From positions 1 to 33,883 of the forward strand of contig CAJMNV010000003.1 in NCBI GenBank assembly GCA_905214825.1: a stretch of DNA of 33,883 nucleotides. Reading direction: 5' to 3'. Below, one piece after another: positions 1-7,993 of this stretch; position 1 is the first letter of the stretch, and each line of letters starts with the position of its first letter. Source of the DNA: an uncultured bacterium. Its GTDB lineage: Bacteria > Bacillota > Clostridia > Lachnospirales > Anaerotignaceae. Made by a program: the position numbers and the translations under genes. The notes below the pieces were generated by a model, which saw only the letters and a list, made by a program, of their open reading frames with translations, ran no database searches and was not told the origin of the DNA.

Positions 1-737
1 AACCTTCTTCCTCTGACGATTTCGAAGAAGAAATAGAACAAGAAGAAGCATTTGTGGCTTCCCAAGAAGAACAAACAGAATGGGAAAAGAAAAAAGAAGA
101 AGAAAGACTGTCAATGCAAGAAGAAGCAAAACGCTTGCTGACAGATGCCACAAAACAAGCAGATGCGTTGTTGGAAAAAGCAAAAGAAGAAGCAGAACAT
201 ATTCGGGAAGAAGCACTAAAAGAAGGATATGATTGTGGATACGCAAAAGGGGAAGAAGAAGGCTATCAAGCAGCTTATACCAAGGTGGAAGAAACCGTTG
301 GCGTGGAAACAGAGGCTTTTTTGCAAGATTTGAAACGATTGGCACAAGAATTGTCGCAACAAAAACAAGATATTTTGTATCAGTATCAAAAGGATTTGAA
401 AGATGTGGCTGTGGCTGTGGCTGAAAAAGTAGTGCAAGTCAGCTTGAAATCCAGTGGGGAAATCATAGAACGTATGATTATTTCTGCAACAGAACGTCTG
501 AAAACAAAAGAATGGGTAAAAATATATATTTCTAAGTCTGATGCACAGATGATGCTGGAAGCGGATAAGGATTTGGTGACATCGTTATCTCATTTGTCTG
601 AACATATCAAGGTCATTGTGATGAACAATGAAAAACAGGGTACTTGTATTATAGAATGTCCAGACGAAATCATTGATGCAAGTGTGAATACACAAATGGA
701 AAATATTAAAGAAATTTTGAACCAGTCCGGTACATAA
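1..737 (+). CDS. fliH: FliH, flagellar export ATPase regulator (5' truncated)
   Basis: FliH binds the export ATPase FliI and anchors it to the base of the flagellar type III export apparatus in the cytoplasm. The frame is open from base 3 to the left edge, so the gene begins upstream. The GTG at 54 reads as an internal Val codon because acidic codons continue in frame before it. About 244 residues are visible. The first third is a Glu/Lys/Gln-rich coiled coil, followed by a Gly-spaced patch (GYAKGEEEGYQ) typical of FliH. The C-terminal part, including AVAEKVVQVSL, resembles the FliH/V-ATPase subunit E domain. fliI starts 14 bases after the stop. Sequence similarity within this family is weak, but the position directly before fliI makes the call secure. 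Confidence 0.88.
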   Translation, partial: PSSSDDFEEEIEQEEAFVASQEEQTEWEKKKEEERLSMQEEAKRLLTDATKQADALLEKAKEEAEHIREEALKEGYDCGYAKGEEEGYQAAYTKVEETVGVETEAFLQDLKRLAQELSQQKQDILYQYQKDLKDVAVAVAEKVVQVSLKSSGEIIERMIISATERLKTKEWVKIYISKSDAQMMLEADKDLVTSLSHLSEHIKVIVMNNEKQGTCIIECPDEIIDASVNTQMENIKEILNQSGT

Positions 738-751
738 ACGGAGGGATTGCC

Positions 752-2056
752 ATGTATAAAAATATGGTGAATTTAGTCAAAAAATCTGAAACCGTCAGTC
801 ATATCGGAAAAATAGAAAATATTGTGGGTATGACCATAGAGGCTTCGGGTGGCAAAGCCGGCATTGGTGATATCAGCAGTATTTATAACGAATCTATGAA
901 AAGTCATGTGTTGGCAGAAGTGGTTGGATTTAAAAATGACAAAATATTGCTGATGCCATATGAAAATACAGATGGTATCACAGCTGGTAGTTTTGTCAGA
1001 AACACAAAACAAAGTCTAAAATTGCCTGTTGGTGATTTTTTGAGAGGGCGTATTATCAACGCTTTGGGAGAACCGATTGACGGATTGCCACCTTTTGAAA
1101 AACCAGATTATTTTTCGGTGGGAAGTGGTTATATCAACCCATTGAGCAGACCACCCATTCGTGAAAAAATGGATTTTGGCATAAAGGCTTTGGACGGTAT
1201 GATTACCATTGGCAAAGGGCAAAGAATTGGTATATTTGCAGGTAGTGGTGTCGGAAAAAGTACATTGATGGGTATGATTGCGAAAAATGTCAAAGCAGAT
1301 ATCAATGTAATTGCACTTGTGGGGGAACGTGGTAGAGAAGTTTTGGAATTTGTGCAAAAAGATTTGGGCCCAGAAGGGCTGGCACGTTCTGTGTTGGTTG
1401 TGGCAACATCTGACCAATCACCGATGTTGCGTATGAAATGTCCTGTTGTGGCAACTGCCATTGCAGAGTATTTTAGAGATCAAGGAAAAGATGTTCTGTT
1501 GATGATGGACTCTTTGACACGTTTTGCAATGGCACAAAGAGAAATCGGACTTGCAGTTGGAGAACCGCCAATTGCCAGAGGGTATACACCTTCGATTTAT
1601 TCCGAATTGCCAAAGTTGTTGGAGAGAAGTGGAAATTTTGAAAAAGGCTCTATTACAGGAATTTATACTGTGTTGGTGGAAGGGGACGATACCAACGAGC
1701 CCATTGCCGATACTGTGCGTGGTATTTTGGACGGGCACATTGTGCTTTCCAGAAAGTTGGCAAATAGTAACCATTTTCCTGCGATTGATATCAATGCAAG
1801 CATTTCTCGTTTGATGTCGAGCATTGTATCACAGGAGCATAAAGATATGGCTTCAAAATGCAGGGATATTTTGAGCTTGTATGAAAAAAATGAAGATTTG
1901 ATTGCCATTGGTGCTTATAAGGCAGGAACAAATCCAAGTTTGGATTATGCAATTGAAAAAATAGAAAAATTAAACGGATTTTTGAAACAAGGTATTGATG
2001 AGTCGTTTAGTTATGATGAGATGATGCAGATGATGCATCAGATTTTGGAGACATAA
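752..2056 (+). CDS. fliI: FliI, flagellum-specific export ATPase
   Basis: FliI is the hexameric ATPase of the flagellar type III export apparatus, related to the F1 beta subunit. It helps unfold and deliver rod, hook and filament subunits to the export gate. The 434 residues match the usual family length. The Walker A motif GSGVGKS lies at residues 164-170, with the conserved GERGREV just after it. The Walker B stretch LLMMDS is at residues 249-254, followed by LTRFAMAQREIGLAVGEPP, which is characteristic of FliI/YscN ATPases. The ATG at 752 is preceded by GGAGG at 740-744. A second in-frame ATG lies at 767, but the first start has the better spacing. Nothing is missing or broken. Confidence 0.97.
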   Translation: MYKNMVNLVKKSETVSHIGKIENIVGMTIEASGGKAGIGDISSIYNESMKSHVLAEVVGFKNDKILLMPYENTDGITAGSFVRNTKQSLKLPVGDFLRGRIINALGEPIDGLPPFEKPDYFSVGSGYINPLSRPPIREKMDFGIKALDGMITIGKGQRIGIFAGSGVGKSTLMGMIAKNVKADINVIALVGERGREVLEFVQKDLGPEGLARSVLVVATSDQSPMLRMKCPVVATAIAEYFRDQGKDVLLMMDSLTRFAMAQREIGLAVGEPPIARGYTPSIYSELPKLLERSGNFEKGSITGIYTVLVEGDDTNEPIADTVRGILDGHIVLSRKLANSNHFPAIDINASISRLMSSIVSQEHKDMASKCRDILSLYEKNEDLIAIGAYKAGTNPSLDYAIEKIEKLNGFLKQGIDESFSYDEMMQMMHQILET

Positions 2057-2074
2057 TAAAAAGGGGAATTTATT

Positions 2075-2521
2075 ATGAAAAAATTTTCTTTTCAGTTGGA
2101 ACCTGTATTGAAATACAAAGGTGATATTTTAGAAGTTTTGAAAAATGAACATAGTATGGCATTGAAAGATGTGGTAGAACAAGAAACTGTAATTCAAAAC
2201 TTGGAGAATGAAAAAAAGGCTTTTTTGTTTGAGTTTAATGAAAAGAAAAAAAATGCTATGACAGTTATGGAGGCAGGTATTTATGAAAGATACTTGCAAA
2301 AACAAAATGCGATTATTTCATCTGAAAATAATAAATTGAAAGAATTGCAGTTCAAAGAAGCAAAAAAACGAGAAAAAATGATTGAGGCAAAAAAAGAAAA
2401 ACTTTCCATTGAAAAATTGAAAGAGATAAAAGTGGAACAGTATAAAAAAGCAGTACAAAAAGAAAATGAACTGTTTATTGAAGAATTTGTATCAAATGCA
2501 AAGACAAGAGAACAAAAATAA
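2075..2521 (+). CDS. fliJ: FliJ, flagellar export chaperone/stalk
   Basis: FliJ is a small coiled-coil protein that sits in the FliI hexamer as a rotor-like stalk and shuttles export chaperones. The 148-residue protein is almost entirely helical and charged. It has the FliJ-type start FSFQLEPVLKYKGD and no membrane segment. The length is the usual one. The ATG at 2075 follows AAAAGGGGAA at 2058-2067. The gene begins 18 bases after fliI. The sequence family is poorly conserved, so the call depends on the N-terminal signature, the size and the place between fliI and fliK. A MotE-like gene, often found after fliJ in Bacillus, is not present here. Confidence 0.88.
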   Translation: MKKFSFQLEPVLKYKGDILEVLKNEHSMALKDVVEQETVIQNLENEKKAFLFEFNEKKKNAMTVMEAGIYERYLQKQNAIISSENNKLKELQFKEAKKREKMIEAKKEKLSIEKLKEIKVEQYKKAVQKENELFIEEFVSNAKTREQK

Positions 2522-2600
2522 TCAATTTTGTTAGCAATCAATGGAAGTCGAAAGATGGTACATTGTGGCTATAAAAAATCAAATAAAAGGAGGTGCAGAA

Positions 2601-3776
2601 ATGGGTATAAACAGTGCAAGTGATACATTGATGTCTATTGGCAGCATGATGCAAAAACCTGCGGTGAATACAAAAGATAATAAATTGCCATCTGATAAAG
2701 ATACTTTTAAAGACGCAATTAAAAAAGAGTTTGATAAAACAAAAGAAACATGTAATCCAGAAAAACCGCAAAATAATACAACAAAAGACAAACCACTTGA
2801 CAAAGAACAATCATCTAATCAAGTGGGAGAAGAAGTTCTGGAAGAAGCAGCTTTGCTGGTGCAAAATCCGCAGATACAAATGTGGAACGATGATATGATT
2901 GCGACTTTGCTGCAAAATGGAAATGATATTTCACAAACAATGACAACATTGTTGCAAAATGTGCCAAAAGAAGTACCAATCGCACAAGTGCAAACTGCAA
3001 CACCAGTGGATACAATGTTGACACAACAAACGAAACTGCCAGATGCTCAAATACTGCAAACAACAAACGGTAAAGTGGAAACACAAAAAGCCAATGGAAA
3101 CAAACAGGATTTTGATGTTTTACAAGTAATCAAAAATGATGTGCAAATACAAAAACCTGTGGAAAACACAAATGGCAAACAGTTGCAACAAAACACAAAT
3201 GAAAAAGAACAATTTGTGCAACAAGACTTCAAAAACTTAGAAGTTGTTTCTGAAACAGAAATAAAAACAGAACAAACACAAAAACCAATTCATGAAATGA
3301 TGTTGCAAACAAAGCAAAAAACAGCAGAAGGTGAAGAGGTTGTCCATGTGAAAGTGGCTGATGTTTTGCCTGTGACAAAAGAAAATGTTACACAACAGTT
3401 GGCAGACAAAATTTTGATGCGTAGCAGCAATGAATTTGAATTGCAATTAAATCCTGAGTCTTTGGGTAAAATTCAAATCAAAGTGCAGTTTGACAAAGGG
3501 GAAACAAAAGTTACCATATTGTGTGAAAGTGCAAAAGCGTTGCATTTGTTATCAGAAAATAGCAGCAGCTTGGCAGCATTGTTGGAAAATCGTACAGGAA
3601 ATACTACAACCATTCAAATGCATGAAAATAAAGATGCTTTCTACAAACAAGATACTGACCAAAATGGACATCAACAGCAACAACAAACAAAAGATGAACA
3701 ACAACAAAGACATCAGAAACAAAAACAGCAAGATGCAATGGATTTCTTGCAACAAATGCGTTTAGGTCTGGTGTGA
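2601..3776 (+). CDS. fliK: FliK, flagellar hook-length control protein
   Basis: FliK is a secreted molecular ruler that measures the hook and makes FlhB switch the export specificity from hook to filament proteins. The ATG at 2601 is chosen because AAAAGGAGG (2586-2594) sits at ideal distance. The open frame upstream to 2541 has no comparable site. The 391-residue product has a long, low-complexity Gln/Lys/Thr-rich N-terminal part. The conserved C-terminal domain (about residues 264-345, with LQLNPESLGKIQIKV) is the region that contacts FlhB. After it comes a Gln/His-rich tail (about residues 357-379), an unusual run of polyglutamine. The protein has no signal peptide, as expected for a type III substrate. 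Confidence 0.9.
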   Translation: MGINSASDTLMSIGSMMQKPAVNTKDNKLPSDKDTFKDAIKKEFDKTKETCNPEKPQNNTTKDKPLDKEQSSNQVGEEVLEEAALLVQNPQIQMWNDDMIATLLQNGNDISQTMTTLLQNVPKEVPIAQVQTATPVDTMLTQQTKLPDAQILQTTNGKVETQKANGNKQDFDVLQVIKNDVQIQKPVENTNGKQLQQNTNEKEQFVQQDFKNLEVVSETEIKTEQTQKPIHEMMLQTKQKTAEGEEVVHVKVADVLPVTKENVTQQLADKILMRSSNEFELQLNPESLGKIQIKVQFDKGETKVTILCESAKALHLLSENSSSLAALLENRTGNTTTIQMHENKDAFYKQDTDQNGHQQQQQTKDEQQQRHQKQKQQDAMDFLQQMRLGLV

Positions 3777-3800
3777 TAAAATAAAAAGGAGGAATTTGAC

Positions 3801-4430
3801 TTGATAAATGGTATGCAAGGATATTCCAGAATGGGTGAAACAAATTATACCAATGCCAATGCCAGATCAGCTTCTTCCAGAAAGGGTGCTGATGGTGTGC
3901 AAACACAAGGTTCTTCATCGGATTTGGGTATGGATACATTGATGCAACTGATTGTGGCACAATTACAAAACCAAGACCCAATGAACCCAACTGGACAAGA
4001 TACATATATGATGCAGATGGCACAGCTGGCTGTTGTGCAAGCAACAAACAGTATGGCACAAACCACAGCAACAACTTATGCTGCATCTTTGGTGGGAAAA
4101 GAAGTTACAGTTGTAAAATTTACAGATAATGGCAAAAAAAGCGAAGAGGTCGTTGGTACAGTAACAGGTGTTGCTTTCCTTGGTGGTCAACCAATTTTGT
4201 ATATAGGTGAAGATGCTTATAGCATGGGGCAGTTGATTGCAGTTGGTAAATTGCCAGAAGAAAAACCTGAAAAACCAGAAAAACCTGAAGGAGGAGGTAC
4301 AGAAAAACCAGAAGGTGGTGAAGGTACTGAAAAACCTGAAAGCGGAGAAGGTACTAAGCCAGAGGGCAGTGAAACAGACAAACCAACAGATGGAGGAAAT
4401 ACAGGTGAAAATACGTCACCAAAAGAATAA
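3801..4430 (+). CDS. flgD: FlgD, flagellar hook capping/scaffold protein
   Basis: FlgD forms the cap at the tip of the growing hook and guides assembly of FlgE; it is exported through the flagellar apparatus. A TTG start at 3801 is taken because AAGGAGG (3786-3792) lies eight bases before it. An ATG at 3813 is too far. Residues 43-62 (MDTLMQLIVAQLQNQDPMNP) are the signature N-terminal FlgD motif, and a short SH3-like segment follows to about residue 148. The last 60 residues are an unusual Pro/Glu/Gly/Lys-rich tail made of imperfect repeats (EKPEGGEGT-like). Standard FlgD proteins do not end this way. The tail might extend from the cap as a flexible linker. Confidence 0.93.
   Translation: MINGMQGYSRMGETNYTNANARSASSRKGADGVQTQGSSSDLGMDTLMQLIVAQLQNQDPMNPTGQDTYMMQMAQLAVVQATNSMAQTTATTYAASLVGKEVTVVKFTDNGKKSEEVVGTVTGVAFLGGQPILYIGEDAYSMGQLIAVGKLPEEKPEKPEKPEGGGTEKPEGGEGTEKPESGEGTKPEGSETDKPTDGGNTGENTSPKE
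4255..4427 (+). repeat. Degenerate repeats coding the FlgD Pro/Glu/Gly tail
   Basis: The end of flgD is built of imperfect repeats that encode EKPEK, then TEKPEGGEG, TEKPESGEG, TKPEGSE and TDKPTDG. The period is about nine codons with GAAAAACCAGAA-like cores. Such repeats can expand or shrink by slippage or recombination. No function is evident. Confidence 0.7.
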
Positions 4431-4461
4431 CACTTCCTCTATATGTTAAGGGGGTAAAGTG

Positions 4462-4848
4462 ATGATTGAAAATCTGAATGATTTGAGACTGCGACAGATA
4501 CAAGTCAATCCTGTGCCAGTAAGACCGCAGGCAACAACCAAGCAAAAAAGTACTACATTTGACAAAATGTTGCGGGAAAGAATGGAACAGGCTGAGTCGC
4601 TGCAGTTTTCCAAACATTCCAAAGAACGTATGGAACAGCGTGGCATTGAAATGACACCAGATTTGTTGCAACAGATGAATACAGCAGCAAATCATGCAAG
4701 ATTAAAAGGGGCGAAAGATGTAGTCATGATAGGGTCACAGGCAGCATTTATTGTAAGTATTCCGAATAATACGGTGATTACTGCAATGAATGGCAATGAG
4801 ATGAAAAATAACATATTTACAAAAATTGATAGTGCTGTGTTATTATAA
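4462..4848 (+). CDS. Flagellar operon protein (TIGR02530-type)
   Basis: This is a small conserved protein of unknown biochemical role found between flgD and flgE in many Firmicute flagellar operons. The 128 residues include a charged region with FSKHSKERMEQRGIEMTPDLLQQM, the recognisable core of the family, and a beta-rich C-terminal part ending in a predicted FIVSIPNNTVITAMNGNEM segment. No signal peptide or membrane helix is seen. GTG at 4459 and ATG at 4462 are adjacent; the ATG is preferred because it is seven bases from the purine run AAGGGGG at 4448-4454. The gene lies 31 bases after flgD and 78 bases before flgE. The family name comes from context and remembered motif, not a search. 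Confidence 0.8.
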   Translation: MIENLNDLRLRQIQVNPVPVRPQATTKQKSTTFDKMLRERMEQAESLQFSKHSKERMEQRGIEMTPDLLQQMNTAANHARLKGAKDVVMIGSQAAFIVSIPNNTVITAMNGNEMKNNIFTKIDSAVLL

Positions 4849-4873
4849 GCCGGCCCCGTTTGGGAAGCTTTTT
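4847..4873 (+). other. Imperfect GC-rich hairpin with short T run
   Basis: AAGC (4847-4850) and CCC pair with GGG and GCTT (4867-4870), leaving a small internal loop, and five T residues follow. This looks like a weak or partial terminator immediately after the TIGR02530-type gene. Transcription must continue through it for flgE to belong to the operon. Confidence 0.35.
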
Positions 4874-4896
4874 GTGTGGACTGAAGTATCCACACA
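4873..4896 (+). other. 8-bp perfect inverted repeat before flgE
   Basis: TGTGTGGA (4873-4880) and TCCACACA (4889-4896) form a perfect stem with an eight-base loop, ending 30 bases before the flgE start. No T run follows, so it is not a terminator. It could be an RNA processing or stability element in the operon transcript. Confidence 0.4.
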
Positions 4897-4926
4897 GCCA
4901 CAGCAATCGGAAGGAGATAATATTAA

Positions 4927-5913
4927 ATGCTTAGATCAATGTTTTCAGGTGTATCCGGTTTGCGTACACATCAAAGTAGAATGGACGTTATTGGTAACAA
5001 TATTGCCAATGTAAACACCGCAGCGTATAAAAGTGGTGCAGCAACATTCCAGGAATCTATTTATCAGACATTGCAAGGTTCTAGTGCAGGTGGTACTGTT
5101 TATGGGGGTTCCAACCCAAACCAAGTAGGTTATGGTAGCCAAACTGGTTCTATTTCAATCAATTTTAATGCAAGTGCATTTGAACCAACAGGTTTGTTGA
5201 CACATGCTATGATTGATGGACAAGGGTTCTTTATGGTTGGTCCTAAAAGTGATGGTATTACAACAGGTGTGGATGCTCAAGGACAAGTAGATCCTTTACT
5301 TCCAAATAATATTCCTTCATTGAATTTGACAAGAGTCGGCAAATTTTCTGTTGATGGTGATGGGTATTTGTGTATGCCTGATGGTAATGTGGTATATGGG
5401 TATATGCCAAAAGGATATGATCCGGCAAACCCTATGAAACCACCCGTTAATGATGAAAAATTTGATCCAGACCCATCTAACTTGAGAGTCATTCGTGTTC
5501 CAAGTGTAGATGACCAAGGTGAAGTACATATACCTCCTGTAGATGGTGAACCACAATTAAAATTGAAAGATATTGCAATCGGTAAAGATGGTATGGTGAC
5601 AGGTACAGCTGATGATGGTAAAATTTACAAAATTGGACAAGTTGCCGTATGTAATGTACCAAACCCCAATGGGTTGGAAAACCAAGGTGGCGGCTATTAC
5701 AAAGTTGTAAACAATACAGGTGAAGTATCTGCACATACCCCTGGTGCTGGTACAACAGGAAAATTACAACCTGGTGGTTTGGAAATGTCAAATGTGGATT
5801 TGGCAACAGAGTTTTCTAACATGATTACTACCCAAAGAGGTTTCCAAGCGTGTTCCAAAATTATTAGTGCATCTGATGAAATGTTGCAAGATTTAATCAG
5901 CATGAAACGATAA
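4927..5913 (+). CDS. flgE: FlgE-type flagellar hook protein
   Basis: This is the flagellar hook subunit, exported and polymerised under the FlgD cap to form the universal joint. The N-terminal signature SGLRTHQSRMDVIGNNIANVN (within residues 10-30) is the FlgE/F/G rod-hook domain. The C-terminal signature, with TEFSNMITTQRGFQACSK, is the matching D0 helix that forms the coiled coil. The middle 200 residues form the exposed D1/D2 part. At 328 residues it is longer than the Bacillus hook protein but well within the family. GGAAGGA (4910-4916) precedes the ATG. It could be called FlgG-like by some pipelines, but the location after flgD and the length favour hook protein. Confidence 0.87.
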   Translation: MLRSMFSGVSGLRTHQSRMDVIGNNIANVNTAAYKSGAATFQESIYQTLQGSSAGGTVYGGSNPNQVGYGSQTGSISINFNASAFEPTGLLTHAMIDGQGFFMVGPKSDGITTGVDAQGQVDPLLPNNIPSLNLTRVGKFSVDGDGYLCMPDGNVVYGYMPKGYDPANPMKPPVNDEKFDPDPSNLRVIRVPSVDDQGEVHIPPVDGEPQLKLKDIAIGKDGMVTGTADDGKIYKIGQVAVCNVPNPNGLENQGGGYYKVVNNTGEVSAHTPGAGTTGKLQPGGLEMSNVDLATEFSNMITTQRGFQACSKIISASDEMLQDLISMKR

Positions 5914-5917
5914 TCTG

Positions 5918-5926
5918 TGGTATAAT
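5918..5926 (+). promoter_or_regulatory. Candidate extended -10 promoter before flbD-motA
   Basis: TGG followed by TATAAT (5921-5926) makes an extended -10 element five bases after the flgE stop. No good -35 box is seen at the expected distance. It could start a sub-transcript for flbD, motA and motB. This is inferred from sequence only. Confidence 0.3.
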
Positions 5927-5934
5927 AAAAGCAA

Positions 5935-5953
5935 TGTTTGCAGTTTGCAAACA
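5935..5953 (+). promoter_or_regulatory. 8-bp perfect inverted repeat, operator-like
   Basis: TGTTTGCA (5935-5942) and TGCAAACA (5946-5953) form a perfect inverted repeat with a three-base spacer. It lies just downstream of the extended -10 candidate, about at its start site. It could be a protein binding site or a small RNA hairpin. No regulator is assigned. Confidence 0.4.
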
Positions 5954-5975
5954 AAATAATAATATGATATGAAAA

Positions 5976-6015
5976 GGAAGTGTTTCCGCAAAAACAACAA
6001 TGCGGAAATGCTTCC
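5976..6015 (+). other. Long hairpin between flgE and flbD, no T run
   Basis: A 15-base arm (5976-5990, GGAAGTGTTTCCGCA) pairs with 6001-6015 (TGCGGAAATGCTTCC) around a ten-base loop, with one G-U pair and one mismatch. The bases after it are AATCATAAAA, so it is not an intrinsic terminator. A processing or stabilising hairpin that sets hook versus stator mRNA levels is a reasonable guess. Confidence 0.5.
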
Positions 6016-6084
6016 AATCATAAAAATAAAACCAAAAACCAAAACGAAGATAATGGGGCAATAAGAAAGGGAGCGTGTATCATT

Positions 6085-6303
6085 ATGATTAGATTAACAA
6101 AATTGAACAAAGAAGTATTTGTATTAAATTCCAATCAGATTGAATGTATTGAACTGATTCCGGAATCCAAGGTAATTATGGCAAACAAAGACTTTTTTAT
6201 TGTCCGGGAAGATGTGGATACCATTATTGATAGAATTATCGAATATAATGCAAAAGTCTATAATTTTCATAAAAAAATTACGTTGGTGAACAACAATGAA
6301 TAA
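6085..6303 (+). CDS. flbD: FlbD/SwrD family flagellar protein
   Basis: This small cytoplasmic protein of 72 residues is found next to motA in Firmicute flagellar operons. In Bacillus subtilis the homologue SwrD raises flagellar power by acting on the stator genes or proteins. The N-terminus MIRLTKLNKEVFVLNSNQIECIE is typical, as is the later TLINGxK-like region, here represented by VIMANKDFFIVREDVDTII. The ATG at 6085 is chosen because all homologues begin at this MIxLTxLN motif; AAAGGGAG lies at 6067-6074. The open frame extends upstream to 5980 without a plausible start. motA follows after 22 bases, which fits a stator-related job. Confidence 0.88.
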   Translation: MIRLTKLNKEVFVLNSNQIECIELIPESKVIMANKDFFIVREDVDTIIDRIIEYNAKVYNFHKKITLVNNNE

Positions 6304-6325
6304 TAGAAAATAAGAGGTATGCGAT

Positions 6326-7144
6326 ATGGATATTACAACGATAATAGGTATCGTACTGGGTGCAGTGTTGATTACATTTGGTATTGTATTTAATATAGAG
6401 ACAATGGCAATCGACTTTGGAAAATTAGTAAACTTTTTTGATGCCCCCAGTATTTTGATTGTAGTCGGCGGTACATTGGCAGCAGTTATTGCCAGTTTTC
6501 CAGCGAGTATGCTCAAGCAAATTCCAAAACACTTTAAGGTTATGATGGATGGTAGCAGATACAATCCTATGGAATACATCGATTTGTTGGTTGAATTTGC
6601 ACAGATTGCTAGAAAAAATGGTCTTTTGGCATTAGAAGAAAAAGCCAATCAAGCAACAGACCCATTTTTGAAACAAAGTATTATGTTGATTGTAGATGCA
6701 ACAGACCCGGAAAAAGTAAGAGAAATGCTGAACAACGATTTGGAATATCTTTCGGAACGTCATGGAAATTCTGTGAATATGTATGAAAAAGCAGCAGCGT
6801 ATGCACCAGCATTTGGGATGATTGGTACATTGGTTGGTTTGATTAACATGCTGAAAGGTATGAATTTTGAAGATGGTGGTGGCGCAGGCAATCTAGGGAA
6901 AGATATGTCTACGGCATTGATTACAACATTTTATGGCTGTATATTGGCAAACTTAATATTTATGCCAATCGCAAAAAAACTCAGTGGTAAAAATGACGAA
7001 GAATATCTTTGCAAACAAATTATCATTGAAGGTGTTTTGTCTATACAATCTGGGGAAAACCCCAAATTTATGAAAGAAAAACTGTTATCTTACTTAACAC
7101 AAGCACAAAGAGAGTTGGCACAACAAGAAACAGGAAATGAGTAA
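6326..7144 (+). CDS. motA: MotA, flagellar motor stator ion-channel subunit
   Basis: MotA forms the pentameric ring of the stator around the MotB dimer and turns ion flow into torque on FliG. The 272 residues show four membrane segments: about residues 3-22, 35-55, 150-170 and 190-210. A large cytoplasmic loop lies between segments two and three. The third and fourth helices carry AYAPAFGMIGTLVGLINML and STALITTFYGCILANLIF, which are highly typical of MotA. AAGAGGT (6311-6317) precedes the ATG. The stop is 15 bases from motB. The ion used (H+ or Na+) cannot be told from this sequence by eye. Confidence 0.95.
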   Translation: MDITTIIGIVLGAVLITFGIVFNIETMAIDFGKLVNFFDAPSILIVVGGTLAAVIASFPASMLKQIPKHFKVMMDGSRYNPMEYIDLLVEFAQIARKNGLLALEEKANQATDPFLKQSIMLIVDATDPEKVREMLNNDLEYLSERHGNSVNMYEKAAAYAPAFGMIGTLVGLINMLKGMNFEDGGGAGNLGKDMSTALITTFYGCILANLIFMPIAKKLSGKNDEEYLCKQIIIEGVLSIQSGENPKFMKEKLLSYLTQAQRELAQQETGNE

Positions 7145-7159
7145 TAGGGATGTGTTTTT

Positions 7160-7930
7160 ATGGCAGGAAAAAAGCCAAGGCAAGAAGAAGGCAGTGACTG
7201 GATGGGAACCTATGGCGACATGGTGACATTGTTGCTATGCTTTTTTGTATTGTTATATTCTATGTCAACTGTGGATACAAACAAATGGGAATTGTTGGTA
7301 AAAAGTTTTAACCCTAATGCAGAAAAGGTTTCTCAGATTGTAACCAATACAGCACCAAATGATGGTGAATATGATGTAGAAGGTAGTGCAGAGCCATCAA
7401 CAGATGCAAATGAATTTGATAAATTATTTTATACATTATCAGAATATGTAGCAAAAAATAATTTACAGGAAAGTGTAGAACTTTCCAAGGGCGATGGGTT
7501 TACATTTATAACATTCCGTGATAATGTATTTTTTGATGGGGATAGTTATACACTAAAAGATGAAGGAAAAGTGATATTGGACGAATTTTGTGGTGCAGTA
7601 AATGCGGCAAAAGGCTCTATACAAGAAATTCAGATTTTGGGACATACATCACAAGCAAGCCAGAATGTGCCAAATGAACCAATCAGTGATAGGTTTTTGG
7701 CATCCAATAGGGCAACAGAAGTGTTGCTTTACATTCAGCAAAAGAATGTAATTGACCCTGCAAAGTTGGTATCTAGTGGATATGGACAGCATAGACCAAT
7801 TAGTTCTTTTGAAACTAGAGAATCAAGGGCAAAAAACAGACGTGTGGAAATACTGATTACCAAAACAGATAGTGTGGTAAAGGTATTAGACCAATATTAT
7901 GAAGAAGCAGATATGATACATATGGAATAG
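7160..7930 (+). CDS. motB: MotB, flagellar motor stator anchor subunit
   Basis: MotB pairs with MotA in the stator and anchors it to peptidoglycan. The 256 residues contain one membrane helix at about residues 18-40. In it, Asp20 (WMGTYGDMVTLLLCFF) matches the conserved ion-carrying Asp. A plug-like amphipathic segment follows. The C-terminal OmpA-like peptidoglycan-binding domain (about residues 120-245) has ILGHTSQAS, the LASNRATEVLLYI helix and SGYGQHRPI, all typical. The RBS before 7160 is weak (AGGGA). fliL usually comes next in Clostridia. Here only 63 bases separate motB from fliM, and fliL is absent. Confidence 0.94.
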   Translation: MAGKKPRQEEGSDWMGTYGDMVTLLLCFFVLLYSMSTVDTNKWELLVKSFNPNAEKVSQIVTNTAPNDGEYDVEGSAEPSTDANEFDKLFYTLSEYVAKNNLQESVELSKGDGFTFITFRDNVFFDGDSYTLKDEGKVILDEFCGAVNAAKGSIQEIQILGHTSQASQNVPNEPISDRFLASNRATEVLLYIQQKNVIDPAKLVSSGYGQHRPISSFETRESRAKNRRVEILITKTDSVVKVLDQYYEEADMIHME

Positions 7931-7993
7931 TGTCATATGGGGTTATGCTGAAAAAAAGTAGATGTTGGTGTAGAAAGGGGGGAATTACCGTAA

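Noticed and set aside
54..56. GTG as the start of fliH
   Set aside because: The frame stays open with acidic, FliH-like codons back to base 3, and there is no RBS before the GTG. The real start is outside the window.
2541..2600. Longer fliK start at 2541
   Set aside because: No RBS lies upstream, while AAAAGGAGG sits at the right distance from the ATG at 2601.
5980..6084. N-terminal extension of FlbD
   Set aside because: It runs through the hairpin and gives low-complexity residues; FlbD homologues begin at MIxLTxLN.
6124..6648. 174-residue minus-strand frame over flbD and motA
   Set aside because: It lies opposite two well-supported genes and shows no family motif or RBS.
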